Positions 1-5,057 of a stretch of DNA of 5,057 nt are shown piece after piece; within the stretch, counting starts at the first letter, position 1; each line of letters begins with the position of its first letter. Position numbers and translations under genes: made by a program. Location of the stretch: contig JAJYKO010000520.1 of NCBI GenBank assembly GCA_021788565.1, positions 1 through 5,057 of the forward strand. Direction: 5' to 3'. The notes under the pieces were generated by a model. The model was not told the origin of the DNA and made no database searches. It worked only from the letters and a program-made list of their open reading frames with translations. This stretch comes from Chloroflexota bacterium (lineage in GTDB: Bacteria > Chloroflexota > UBA6077).

Positions 1-1
1 C

Positions 2-280
2 GTCAACTCAACCGAGTCCTTTGGCATGGTGCAGGTGGAGGCAATGCTGTGCGGGACTCCCGTCGTCGCCAGCGACATTCCCGGCGTGAGAGAGGCAACC
101 CGCGTGAGCGGGATGGGAATGACGGTGCCGCCACGCGACTCCAAGGCTCTCGCGGCAGCCCTAATCCAGGTGCTTCAGCACCCGGAGAAGTATGCGACCT
201 CCAGAATCGATCTCGCCAGAAGTTTCAGCGTCGGCCAAAACGTGGACTTCTACGAGAAGTTGTATGCCAAAAGACCCTGA
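2..280 (+). CDS. GT4-family glycosyltransferase, C-terminal end (5' truncated)
   Basis: The reading frame is open from the window edge to TGA at 278-280, giving about 92 residues, so the true start lies outside the window. The segment begins VNSTESFGMVQVEAM and continues CGTPVVASDIPGVREA. This contains the E-x7-E motif (Glu in TESFG, Glu in VEAM) followed by G-TPVVASD, the nucleotide-sugar binding region of the C-terminal Rossmann domain of GT4 retaining enzymes with the GT-B fold. A later VPPRDSKALAAAL stretch is the usual end-of-domain helix region. Such enzymes transfer a sugar from a nucleotide donor to a lipid-linked or glycan acceptor at the cytoplasmic membrane face. Sugar and acceptor cannot be told from this fragment. 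The gene converges on the membrane glycosyltransferase that ends at 301, with only 20 bases between the stops and no hairpin terminator visible. The family call is firm; the specific function is unknown. Confidence 0.9.
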   Translation, partial: VNSTESFGMVQVEAMLCGTPVVASDIPGVREATRVSGMGMTVPPRDSKALAAALIQVLQHPEKYATSRIDLARSFSVGQNVDFYEKLYAKRP

Positions 281-300
281 ACAAAGGCAACGCAACGTCC

Positions 301-2310
301 CTACGGCTTCCCAGGCACAAAGAAGACCAGGAAGTCTTTGCCCGGCGTGGCCGACTTCTCGACCCGCAACTGCCCCTCCGGAAATCGCTGCTGGAATGCT
401 GCCACGGCATCGTGATCAGCAGGATTGATTATGTAAAGCTTGTTCCCGGGTGGGGGCTGGTGGTGGAGCACGTCCTCCGTCGTCATCAGCACGTTGTTCC
501 AGCTGGGATCCCCCATGGCGAAGGCTACGTTCCGAGTGTCAACCCAGTACGGCCAGGATTTGATGTATCCGTTCTCGTACGAGCCTACGCTATGCGCAAA
601 ATCATCCATCACAGCAGCGATTTCAGTCGAGTTGACCGATGATTGGTTATACTGGACTGGGTAGTCGATGAAGTATCTGTCGAAGTTCACGCGGATCGCC
701 AGAACCATCACGGCGGCCAGCAAGACGGCGGCAGCCATCCGTCCAGCTCCTCGAGGCAACGATTCGGTCATCCGCCTGAAAGCCAAATAGAGCGGAGCTG
801 CCACAAGGAGGGCAACGATGGGACCAGCCCCTCCGCTGCGCACGACGCTGGGGTTCTCTCTCGGGAAGCTAAGGCTCAGAATGGAAGGCAGAAGTAGTAT
901 GAAGAGGGTCACCAGCAGGTACGCCGCCACGGCTTCTCGTTGTCTCACCAGACTGAAGAAACCCCAGCCGATCCCCAGGATTAGGAGGCCGCCGCTGACG
1001 TAGTCCAGCACGGGGTCAAACGGTATGGTGTTGACCCACACAACATCTCCCTTCCAGTTGAACATCAGCAGTGCATTGACCACGTTCGACAAGAGTATCC
1101 CCACCGGGTTTGGAGGCAGCGGACTGTCCACCCCGGAGACTCGGGTGACAGCGCGGAGCCAGAACATCCCCGGGTTCTCAAACATGTAGTGCCCCAACGG
1201 GACGAAGACCAGTGCTGCGGCGCCCACACACAGGGCGGCATTCTTCAACGTCACTAGAACGGCCTTTCGGCCATATTTGCGTTGAAAAGCGACCCTCACG
1301 AGCACCACAGCAGGAATCACCAGGGCCATGGCCCGGAAGGGGCTATATCCATAGAGCCCGACGCCCGTTGCCAGACCACACAGGAGGTAATCGTTCCTGC
1401 CACCGCGTCGTACCGCCCGCAAGAGGAAAAAGAATGCCAGTGCCACGAAGAATGGATAGTACGGAAAACGGAGCCCGACTCTTCCAATCGCCACATCCCA
1501 CTTGGAGATCGCCAGAAAGAAAGCCCCCAGCAACCCGAAGCGGGAGTCCACGATCTCCCTCCCAATCAAGAAGACCAGTGGGACGGTCAGGAGACTGACC
1601 GTCGCAGACTGAGCCTTGAGAGCGAGGTGAGTAAGACCGAAGACCTGGGTAAACGGGAGCGCCATGTAGTACGAGATGGGCTCACGACCGGTGTTTCGTG
1701 GGAAGAAGATGCGGTACACGCCGTTTTGCAGATCCCGCACATCCAGAAGCTTTTCGGCCACGTCGCTGGTTGGATCCCGTGGGATGCTACCGATCTGGTA
1801 ATAGCGGAAGAAGGCCGCGAGTAGCAGCACCAGTACGAGCACAACTACGCTCCAGGAGATGTGCAACTCCCTAGAAGCGAGCCTGCCGATCCTCTCGCGC
1901 AAACCTGCATGCCCCGCTTCGCCGTGATCCCACAATGCCCACACGTAGAAAACGCATGTCAAGAACCAGAAGAGCAGCGTCTCAGGTCTGAAGCGATTAC
2001 CGCTAGAAAAGAGCCATGTGAGAACCGCGAAGCCAACCGCAGCCAGCAGCAGCGGAAGCCTGTGCGAGGTGACAGACGCGTAGTCGTGAGGGTACCATTT
2101 GCCACTCTCATGGGCCGGTTTTACAAGACGCTGCCCGGGCAGGACCGCCACGCCGAATAGGGCAAGGGCTGCGGAGAACAGCACTACTCCGTCGAGCGGC
2201 AGGTTCTGGGTGAACAACGCCCATTCTCCCCATACTGCAAGAGCGACGGCTATGGGAGGAAGGATGAAGCGTTTGGGTTGGGTGGTTACCTGCGAGAACC
2301 GTTTCCCCAT
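301..2310 (-). CDS. GT39/ArnT-like membrane glycosyltransferase (GT-C fold)
   Basis: A 669-residue polytopic membrane protein. Hydrophobic segments lie near residues 14-32, 38-57, 84-101, 110-127, 152-169, 224-248, 256-270, 284-300, 308-340, 355-374, 436-453, 459-480, 497-512 and 522-540. A soluble tail of about 130 residues follows. The first large external loop, after residue 170, carries DPTSDVAEKLLDVRDLQNG (179-197) and then IFFPRNTGREPISYY (201-215). This is the layout of GT-C enzymes of the PMT/ArnT/GT39 group, where an acidic residue in this loop (here probably D183) is catalytic. They move a sugar from a polyprenyl-phosphate carrier on the outer membrane face. PRENPSVVRSGGAGP (483-497) matches the conserved late loop seen in such enzymes. 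Four membrane segments precede the canonical first one, so the N-terminus is extended. The ATG at 2310 is the only usable start: an in-frame TAG lies eight codons upstream with no ATG, GTG or TTG between. The ribosome site is weak (GGGG). Donor and acceptor are unknown. Confidence 0.88.
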   Translation of the reverse strand: MGKRFSQVTTQPKRFILPPIAVALAVWGEWALFTQNLPLDGVVLFSAALALFGVAVLPGQRLVKPAHESGKWYPHDYASVTSHRLPLLLAAVGFAVLTWLFSSGNRFRPETLLFWFLTCVFYVWALWDHGEAGHAGLRERIGRLASRELHISWSVVVLVLVLLLAAFFRYYQIGSIPRDPTSDVAEKLLDVRDLQNGVYRIFFPRNTGREPISYYMALPFTQVFGLTHLALKAQSATVSLLTVPLVFLIGREIVDSRFGLLGAFFLAISKWDVAIGRVGLRFPYYPFFVALAFFFLLRAVRRGGRNDYLLCGLATGVGLYGYSPFRAMALVIPAVVLVRVAFQRKYGRKAVLVTLKNAALCVGAAALVFVPLGHYMFENPGMFWLRAVTRVSGVDSPLPPNPVGILLSNVVNALLMFNWKGDVVWVNTIPFDPVLDYVSGGLLILGIGWGFFSLVRQREAVAAYLLVTLFILLLPSILSLSFPRENPSVVRSGGAGPIVALLVAAPLYLAFRRMTESLPRGAGRMAAAVLLAAVMVLAIRVNFDRYFIDYPVQYNQSSVNSTEIAAVMDDFAHSVGSYENGYIKSWPYWVDTRNVAFAMGDPSWNNVLMTTEDVLHHQPPPGNKLYIINPADHDAVAAFQQRFPEGQLRVEKSATPGKDFLVFFVPGKP

Positions 2311-2345
2311 TCGAAAAACCCCGGGGGTGGGCTAGAAACCGTGTG

Positions 2346-2375
2346 ATTCTACCCGGCATCTGGAAAAAAGGTCAA
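2346..2375 (-). promoter_or_regulatory. Sigma-70-type promoter of the GT39-like gene
   Basis: On the minus strand TTGACC (2375-2370) is followed by an 18-base spacer and TAGAAT (2351-2346). Each hexamer matches the housekeeping consensus at five of six positions. Transcription would begin near 2339, leaving a short leader of about 29 bases before the ATG at 2310. This is the best promoter in the divergent region. It is read from sequence only. Confidence 0.6.
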
Positions 2376-2422
2376 CGCACGGGTCGCGTTCTTGCCAAGT
2401 CATTTGGCGGCATCGTACCCTT

Positions 2423-2428
2423 TATGAT
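2423..2428 (+). promoter_or_regulatory. Possible -10 element for the MptB-like gene
   Basis: TATGAT differs from TATAAT at one position and lies 74 bases before the ATG at 2503. No convincing -35 hexamer stands 16-18 bases upstream, so an activator or a different promoter would be needed. Weak call. Confidence 0.25.
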
Positions 2429-2502
2429 GAGCAGCTCGTGCATGTTGCCGGGTCGGATGTGCGACCACGACACCGTCAAGTAAAGCCAGCAGCGATGCCA
2501 GA

Positions 2503-4032
2503 ATGCAGCGAGGACTTCCAACATTGCGTGCGGGAACACGTACCCACCTTTCCAATCCTGGTGAGCGTCTCCGCTGGACGATATTAGCATTCGCATCGGT
2601 GGGAAGTGCGGGGGTCTGGTGGGTCACTTTTACCAGGGTTATGTGGCTGCCTGCCTTCTACGACCTGCCCCACCTGGACGTCCCGAAACTCCTCGGCCTC
2701 AGCACGACCTCCATGACCGGTTTCTCGCTAGCGGTGGTGGCCGAGATACTGCTTTACCTATTGGCTTTCTGGGCTGTTTTGCCCTTGCGGAGCTCCCGCT
2801 CCGGTGTGCTCGTGCTGCTCCTCGTCGTACCGATCGCGATACCTCTCGTGCTCTGCTATCCTGGCGGCGCCGGAGACGTGTATGCGTACGTAGCCGAGGC
2901 AGATGCCGTCGTCCGCTACCATCTCAACCCCTTCTTCGTGCCGGTCTCGGCCATCCCCGGCAATCGTCTCTTGCCGTTTCTCGACTATCCCAACGAGACC
3001 ACTCACTATGGACCTCTGTGGCTCGTGATCGGCGTGGTCGTCCGCTACCTATCGGGTCCCAATCTCCTGGCTAACCTGCTGGCGTTCAAGGTTGTGGCGG
3101 TGTTATGTCTACTGGCCGTCGCGTGGATGGTGTGCCAGACCCTCCGACGCACCAGGCCAGAAGCCGCGGTCCCGGCCGCGCTTCTGATCGCCTGGAATCC
3201 CCTCCTGCTCTTCGAACTGTCGCAGAACGCCCATAACGACATCGCCATGACGGTCTTCGTCGCTCTAGCCTTTGTCTTACAGTCGCGAGGCCTGTCGCGT
3301 TGGGCAATCGTCGCGCTGATTGCTGCTTCCCTTGTCAAGTACACGGCCGCGGTCCTGGTACCACTGTTTCTTCTCGTCGATCTCCACCGTGCAGGTCCCT
3401 GGCGCACGTGGATAGTCGGCGCTATCCTCGACACGGCTGCGGCGCTGGCTGTCGGCTCAGTCTTGTTGGTGTTTCTTGGTTTCAACGGAACCTTCGGCAT
3501 CCTCGAAAAGCTCTCAGAATGGTTTACGACCTCTCCGAGCGCGGTAGCATATTACTGGCTTCTGCAATCGATGCCACCTCAGGAGGCCGCCTCCCTTCTT
3601 AGCGATTTGAGCAAAGTCATCTTCGCGGTTATCTACCTTGTGGTTGTAATGCGGCTATGGCGACAACCAGCCACACTATTCACTAGTTCCCTCTGGGCCA
3701 CCGCGGCGCTGCTCATCGTGGCGACGAGCTGGTTTCAACCGTGGTATCTCACGTGGGCAATCCCGCTCGCCGCGCTGAGCGCAACACCGCTTTCTGGAGC
3801 AGCGTTGGTGGGGATGACGCTCGGCGGCTTCCTGATTGACCTCATCATGGGTTTTGCCTGGCGTCTTGGCTGGAACCATGGCAGCCTGGTTGCCATCAAC
3901 GCGGCCGGGGCTCTGGGCATGTGGCTGCCAGTGGCTCTTGCCATGCTGGGCGCCTGCGTCATCGGTCGCTGCAAGCCAGGTGACCCACTTCCAGGTCCTG
4001 AGGTACACGGGAGAACAGAGTCCACGGGTTAG
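2503..4032 (+). CDS. MptA/MptB- or GT87-like polyprenol-phosphate mannosyltransferase (GT-C)
   Basis: A 509-residue protein with about a dozen hydrophobic segments (near residues 26-45, 70-97, 100-118, 170-185, 192-211, 220-236, 246-262, 266-293, 303-326, 370-384, 394-409, 414-426, 430-452 and 462-487). The first external loop reads YPGGAGDVYAYVAEADAVV (119-137), with a likely catalytic Asp at D125, then NPF (142-144) and YGPLW (169-173). WNPLLLFELSQNAHNDI (231-247) and WFQPWYLTWAIPL (410-422) are also typical of GT-C mannosyltransferases that use polyprenyl-phospho-mannose, such as mycobacterial MptA/MptB. It probably extends a lipid-linked glycan on the outer membrane face; linkage and sugar are inferred. 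The start is uncertain. ATG 2503 is the first start after an in-frame stop at 2428-2430 but lacks a Shine-Dalgarno sequence, while TTG 2524 has GAGGA nine bases upstream. The last 20 or so residues (KPGDPLPG onward) are polar and overlap another frame that resembles a GT39 tail, so this C-terminus may be secondary. Confidence 0.85.
   Translation: MQRGLPTLRAGTRTHLSNPGERLRWTILAFASVGSAGVWWVTFTRVMWLPAFYDLPHLDVPKLLGLSTTSMTGFSLAVVAEILLYLLAFWAVLPLRSSRSGVLVLLLVVPIAIPLVLCYPGGAGDVYAYVAEADAVVRYHLNPFFVPVSAIPGNRLLPFLDYPNETTHYGPLWLVIGVVVRYLSGPNLLANLLAFKVVAVLCLLAVAWMVCQTLRRTRPEAAVPAALLIAWNPLLLFELSQNAHNDIAMTVFVALAFVLQSRGLSRWAIVALIAASLVKYTAAVLVPLFLLVDLHRAGPWRTWIVGAILDTAAALAVGSVLLVFLGFNGTFGILEKLSEWFTTSPSAVAYYWLLQSMPPQEAASLLSDLSKVIFAVIYLVVVMRLWRQPATLFTSSLWATAALLIVATSWFQPWYLTWAIPLAALSATPLSGAALVGMTLGGFLIDLIMGFAWRLGWNHGSLVAINAAGALGMWLPVALAMLGACVIGRCKPGDPLPGPEVHGRTESTG
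2510..2514 (+). promoter_or_regulatory. Shine-Dalgarno site that may set a TTG start at 2524
   Basis: GAGGA ends nine bases before an in-frame TTG at 2524-2526, inside the annotated reading frame. The upstream ATG at 2503 has only AAAGCCAGCAGCGATGCCAG in front of it, with no purine-rich ribosome site. If TTG is used the protein is seven residues shorter, which does not touch the first membrane segment. Confidence 0.4.
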
Positions 4033-4291
4033 GTACTTCATGCGCGGTAATCGGTCCCGAGGCGAACTCCTCCGTAGCCATCGCTGTGTGGGATTGGACG
4101 GTCCCGCTGCTCTGCCCACCAACCTCTCGTTTGTTGCTCATGACAAGAGAGCCGTGTTCATATTCATCGCAGAACGGGCACGAGAGGCAGAGCTCCTACA
4201 ACAAGAGTACCCGGGGGAGAAGATGCTGACCTTCCCCAGGAAGACCAAGAAGCAGACGCTCTTCATTGCCTATGAAATGTCCCCGCGTTGA
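3992..4291 (+). pseudogene. Orphan C-terminal tail of a GT39-like glycosyltransferase (probable remnant)
   Basis: In a frame shifted from the MptB-like gene, about 99 residues run to TGA at 4289-4291. They start QVLRYTGEQSPRVRYFMRGN and end with AVFIFIAERAREAELL, QQEYPGEKML and QTLFIAYEMSPR. This pattern (a beta strand, a helix, (Q)QxYPG, then an (L)FxxYE strand) is what closes GT39-type membrane glycosyltransferases in these bacteria. The end of the GT39-like protein in this window is laid out the same way: KLYIINPADHDAVAAF, QQRFPEGQL, then FLVFFVPGKP. No membrane domain precedes it in this frame; upstream the frame only shadows the MptB-like gene. The first 41 bases overlap that gene. A short independent product could start at ATG 4040 (83 residues), seven bases after its stop, but with no good ribosome site. 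The likeliest reading is the 3' remnant of a deleted glycosyltransferase gene. A frameshifted fusion with the MptB-like gene is the alternative. Confidence 0.5.
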
Positions 4292-4316
4292 CCGCGCAGC
4301 GTCCCTAAGCTATTAT
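4288..4316 (+). promoter_or_regulatory. Sigma-70-type promoter of the 117-residue protein gene
   Basis: TTGACC (4288-4293), a 17-base spacer and TATTAT (4311-4316) give a near-consensus housekeeping promoter; each hexamer has one mismatch. Transcription would begin around 4323, leaving a leader of about 62 bases before the ATG at 4385. The -35 hexamer overlaps the TGA that ends the GT39-like remnant. It implies the small gene is transcribed on its own. Confidence 0.65.
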
Positions 4317-4368
4317 GTCGCCCAAACGAACTTTCGAGATGTTCGCGCCTGGATCACTTCCAATGGGC

Positions 4369-4374
4369 AAGGAG
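4369..4374 (+). promoter_or_regulatory. Shine-Dalgarno site of the 117-residue protein
   Basis: AAGGAG ends ten bases before the ATG at 4385. It is one of the two strongest ribosome sites in the window and fixes the start of this small gene. Confidence 0.75.
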
Positions 4375-4384
4375 AACGTCCGCA

Positions 4385-4738
4385 ATGCAGGAGCTCAGCT
4401 TCGATAATCTCCACTACGATCGCATCTGCCGTACTTCGCACTCCGAATCCTACCTGATCAGCCAGGGTGAGGAGCCCATCGCGAGGGCGGAGCTCCACTT
4501 CACGCATAACGCGGTGTATGGCCTCCTCATCATCGAAAAGGACCCCAGCCAGCAGGTCACCGACCAGGAAATCGAGGAGTTGCGAGACCGCATCGATATG
4601 GATCTGGTGGAAACCGCGGACTTGCCCCGCGACGACTTCGTGCTCACCGTTTACCAGGGCCGAGAGATTGCCACATACAGCGATCCGGAACTGCTAGAAG
4701 ACGAACTTGAAGATGAAAGTACCCCTCATGCGAGTTGA
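4385..4738 (+). CDS. Small acidic protein of unknown function
   Basis: A 117-residue soluble protein with no signal peptide, membrane segment or metal-binding Cys pattern (its only Cys is C15). I do not recognise a named family, though it looks like a conserved small protein rather than a chance ORF. It starts MQELSFDNLHYDRICRTSHS and has alternating hydrophobic stretches that suggest beta strands: ESYLIS (21-26), ARAELHF (33-39) and VYGLLIIE (44-51). A charged helix follows, roughly QEIEELRDRIDMDLVE (61-76), then another strand, DDFVLTVYQG (83-92). The end is very acidic (PELLEDELEDES, 101-112). A small alpha/beta domain with a disordered acidic tail fits. ATG 4385 is supported by AAGGAG upstream. 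It has its own promoter at 4288-4316 and is followed at once by another promoter, so it is probably monocistronic. Being beside glycan genes may be accidental. Real gene: confident. Function: unknown. Confidence 0.8.
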   Translation: MQELSFDNLHYDRICRTSHSESYLISQGEEPIARAELHFTHNAVYGLLIIEKDPSQQVTDQEIEELRDRIDMDLVETADLPRDDFVLTVYQGREIATYSDPELLEDELEDESTPHAS

Positions 4739-4762
4739 CTTTGATTACAGTAGTGATATGCT
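4735..4762 (+). promoter_or_regulatory. Extended -10 promoter for the lipoprotein transcript
   Basis: TTGACT (4735-4740), a 16-base spacer and TATGCT (4757-4762) form the promoter. TGA directly before the -10 box supplies an extended -10 (TGnTATGCT). The -10 core itself matches at four of six positions, so the extension matters. Transcription would start near 4769 and give a leader of about 200 bases. The -35 box overlaps the TGA stop of the 117-residue gene at 4736-4738. Confidence 0.5.
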
Positions 4763-4768
4763 TCCACA

Positions 4769-4969
4769 AGGCTGACTACTTAAATGGAAGCGCCGGCGGC
4801 CAATTGGCGACCTCATCGACAGGACGGAGGTGAAGGGATAGCGGCGTAGATCTGTACTCCCACCACTCCACTTGCAGCGACAACGCTGCTCCTCGCACCG
4901 CGCCTATCCGCGCATCTCTGCCATTGCCAGAGATCTGTCAGTCTTTTTTGTCAGAGAAAGGAGATGGAA
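4769..4969 (+). ncRNA. Long structured 5' leader of the lipoprotein gene (candidate cis-regulatory RNA)
   Basis: About 200 bases without a convincing gene lie between the promoter and the lipoprotein start. Visible folding: an interrupted stem of about ten pairs from 4826-4838 with 4858-4869 (GGA/TCC, GTG/CAC, GGGA/TCCC); a perfect six-pair hairpin GCAGCG-ACAA-CGCTGC (4874-4889); a perfect seven-pair hairpin ATCTCTG-CCATTGC-CAGAGAT (4914-4934); and a T6 run at 4944-4949. CTCCT at 4889-4893 can pair with the ribosome site AGGAG at 4959-4963. The self-complementary AGATCT occurs at 4848-4853 and 4931-4936 and could form a long-range helix that competes with the third hairpin. I cannot match it to a known riboswitch class. 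Structure is seen; a regulatory role is inference. Confidence 0.35.
4957..4963 (+). promoter_or_regulatory. Shine-Dalgarno site deciding a GTG start for the lipoprotein
   Basis: AAAGGAG directly abuts ATG 4964, leaving no spacer, but stands six bases before the in-frame GTG at 4970. Normal spacing therefore favours GTG 4970 over the ATG two codons earlier. Confidence 0.6.
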
Positions 4970-5057
4970 GTGTCCAAGACCGCGAGATTGGCTGTCCCCC
5001 TGACAATTCTCGCCCTAGTTGCGACGTTGGTTTCAGCCTGCCAGAGCACCCCAGCTC
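4970..5057 (+). CDS. Lipoprotein, N-terminal end (3' truncated by window)
   Basis: The gene runs off the window after about 29 residues. From GTG 4970 the product begins (M)SKTARLAVPL and continues TILALVATLVSACQSTPA. This is a complete lipoprotein signal peptide: a basic start (Lys3, Arg6), a hydrophobic core of about 14 residues, and the lipobox VSAC with the lipidated Cys at residue 24 (codon 5039-5041). Cleavage by signal peptidase II would leave a membrane-anchored Cys followed by a Ser/Thr/Pro-rich linker, as in exported solute-binding proteins of ABC transporters. That family is only a guess, because no mature domain is visible. An ATG at 4964 is in frame and would add two residues, but its ribosome site has no spacer. 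Transcription probably comes from 4735-4762 through a long structured leader. Confidence 0.75.
   Translation, partial: MSKTARLAVPLTILALVATLVSACQSTPA

Larger units (their letters stand above)
2311..2502. other. Divergent intergenic region between two membrane glycosyltransferases
   Basis: These 192 bases separate the minus-strand GT39-like gene from the plus-strand MptB-like gene. The minus-strand promoter fills 2346-2375. For the plus strand I find only TATGAT at 2423-2428, without a -35 box at proper distance (TTGCCA at 2392-2397 is 25 bases away). Two short inverted repeats are present: GCCAA/TTGGC (2394-2398 and 2404-2408, five-base gap) and GGTCG/CGACC (2451-2455 and 2462-2466, six-base gap). 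They could be an operator and a leader hairpin, but arms this short also arise by chance. No credible small gene is seen. Confidence 0.5.

Noticed and set aside
49..642. Plus-strand 197-codon ORF across the end of the GT4 gene and into the opposing gene
   Set aside because: It overlaps two recognisable proteins in other frames, is rich in Arg, His and Ser without domain pattern, and has no ribosome site.
1282..1824. Plus-strand 180-codon ORF antisense to the GT39-like gene
   Set aside because: Its very polar composition is what the antisense frame of a hydrophobic membrane protein gives; no motif or ribosome site.
2394..2408. GCCAA-N5-TTGGC as a regulator operator
   Set aside because: Five-base arms with no second copy are common by chance; mentioned only within the intergenic entry.
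3045..3500. Minus-strand 151-codon ORF antisense to the MptB-like gene
   Set aside because: Arg/Thr/Ala-rich shadow of a membrane protein frame, with no recognisable domain.
3960..4060. Sequencing-type frameshift joining the MptB-like protein to the downstream GT39-like tail
   Set aside because: The tail belongs to a different GT-C subfamily pattern than the membrane part, and the MptB-like protein already ends after its last membrane segment; not excluded but less likely than a remnant.
4890..4945. T-box riboswitch, suggested by CACCGCG in the leader
   Set aside because: The UGG bulge sequence that should precede ACCGCG is absent (CTCCTCG instead), and I find no specifier-loop or stem I features.
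4914..4949. Intrinsic terminator or attenuator from hairpin ATCTCTG/CAGAGAT and T6
   Set aside because: Nine bases separate the stem from the T-run and the stem is AT/GC mixed with only seven pairs, so it does not fit a standard terminator; kept only as part of the structured leader.

Overview
The window reads as a piece of a surface-glycan (exopolysaccharide or cell-envelope glycoconjugate) assembly locus in a moderately GC-rich bacterium. By family style it most resembles Chloroflexota, perhaps the Thermomicrobia group: large GT39-type membrane glycosyltransferases with a soluble C-terminal tail, a GT4 enzyme with the 'VQVEAMLCGTPVVA' style motif, and a short acidic protein of unknown function. 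This taxonomic placement is inference from remembered protein patterns, not from a search.

Layout: (1) 2-280 (+) is the C-terminal end of a GT4 (GT-B fold) glycosyltransferase. (2) 301-2310 (-) is a 669-residue polytopic GT39/ArnT-like GT-C glycosyltransferase that converges on the GT4 gene with only 20 bases between the stops. (3) 2311-2502 is a divergent intergenic region with a good sigma-70-type promoter for the minus-strand gene and a weak -10-like element for the plus-strand gene. (4) 2503-4032 (+) is a 509-residue MptA/MptB- or GT87-like GT-C mannosyltransferase. (5) About 3992-4291 (+), in a different frame and overlapping the end of that gene, lies a stretch that looks like the orphan C-terminal soluble tail of another GT39-type enzyme. 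I call it a probable gene remnant. (6) 4385-4738 (+) is a 117-residue acidic cytosolic protein of unknown function with a strong Shine-Dalgarno sequence and its own clean promoter. (7) 4739-4969 is a long, hairpin-rich leader with its own promoter. (8) 4970-5057 (+) is the start of a lipoprotein gene, cut off by the window end.

How the parts fit: the GT4 enzyme would use nucleotide sugars in the cytoplasm, while the two GT-C enzymes would use polyprenyl-phosphate sugars on the outer face of the membrane. Together they look like a lipid-linked glycan pathway. The 117-residue protein and the lipoprotein each have separate promoters and are probably separate units rather than members of a glycan operon. 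The less ordinary points are the orphan GT39 tail, two promoters whose -35 box overlaps the stop codon of the ORF upstream, and the structured leader before the lipoprotein gene. I see no clearly new multi-gene system, no mobile element, no CRISPR array and no tRNA or rRNA gene.
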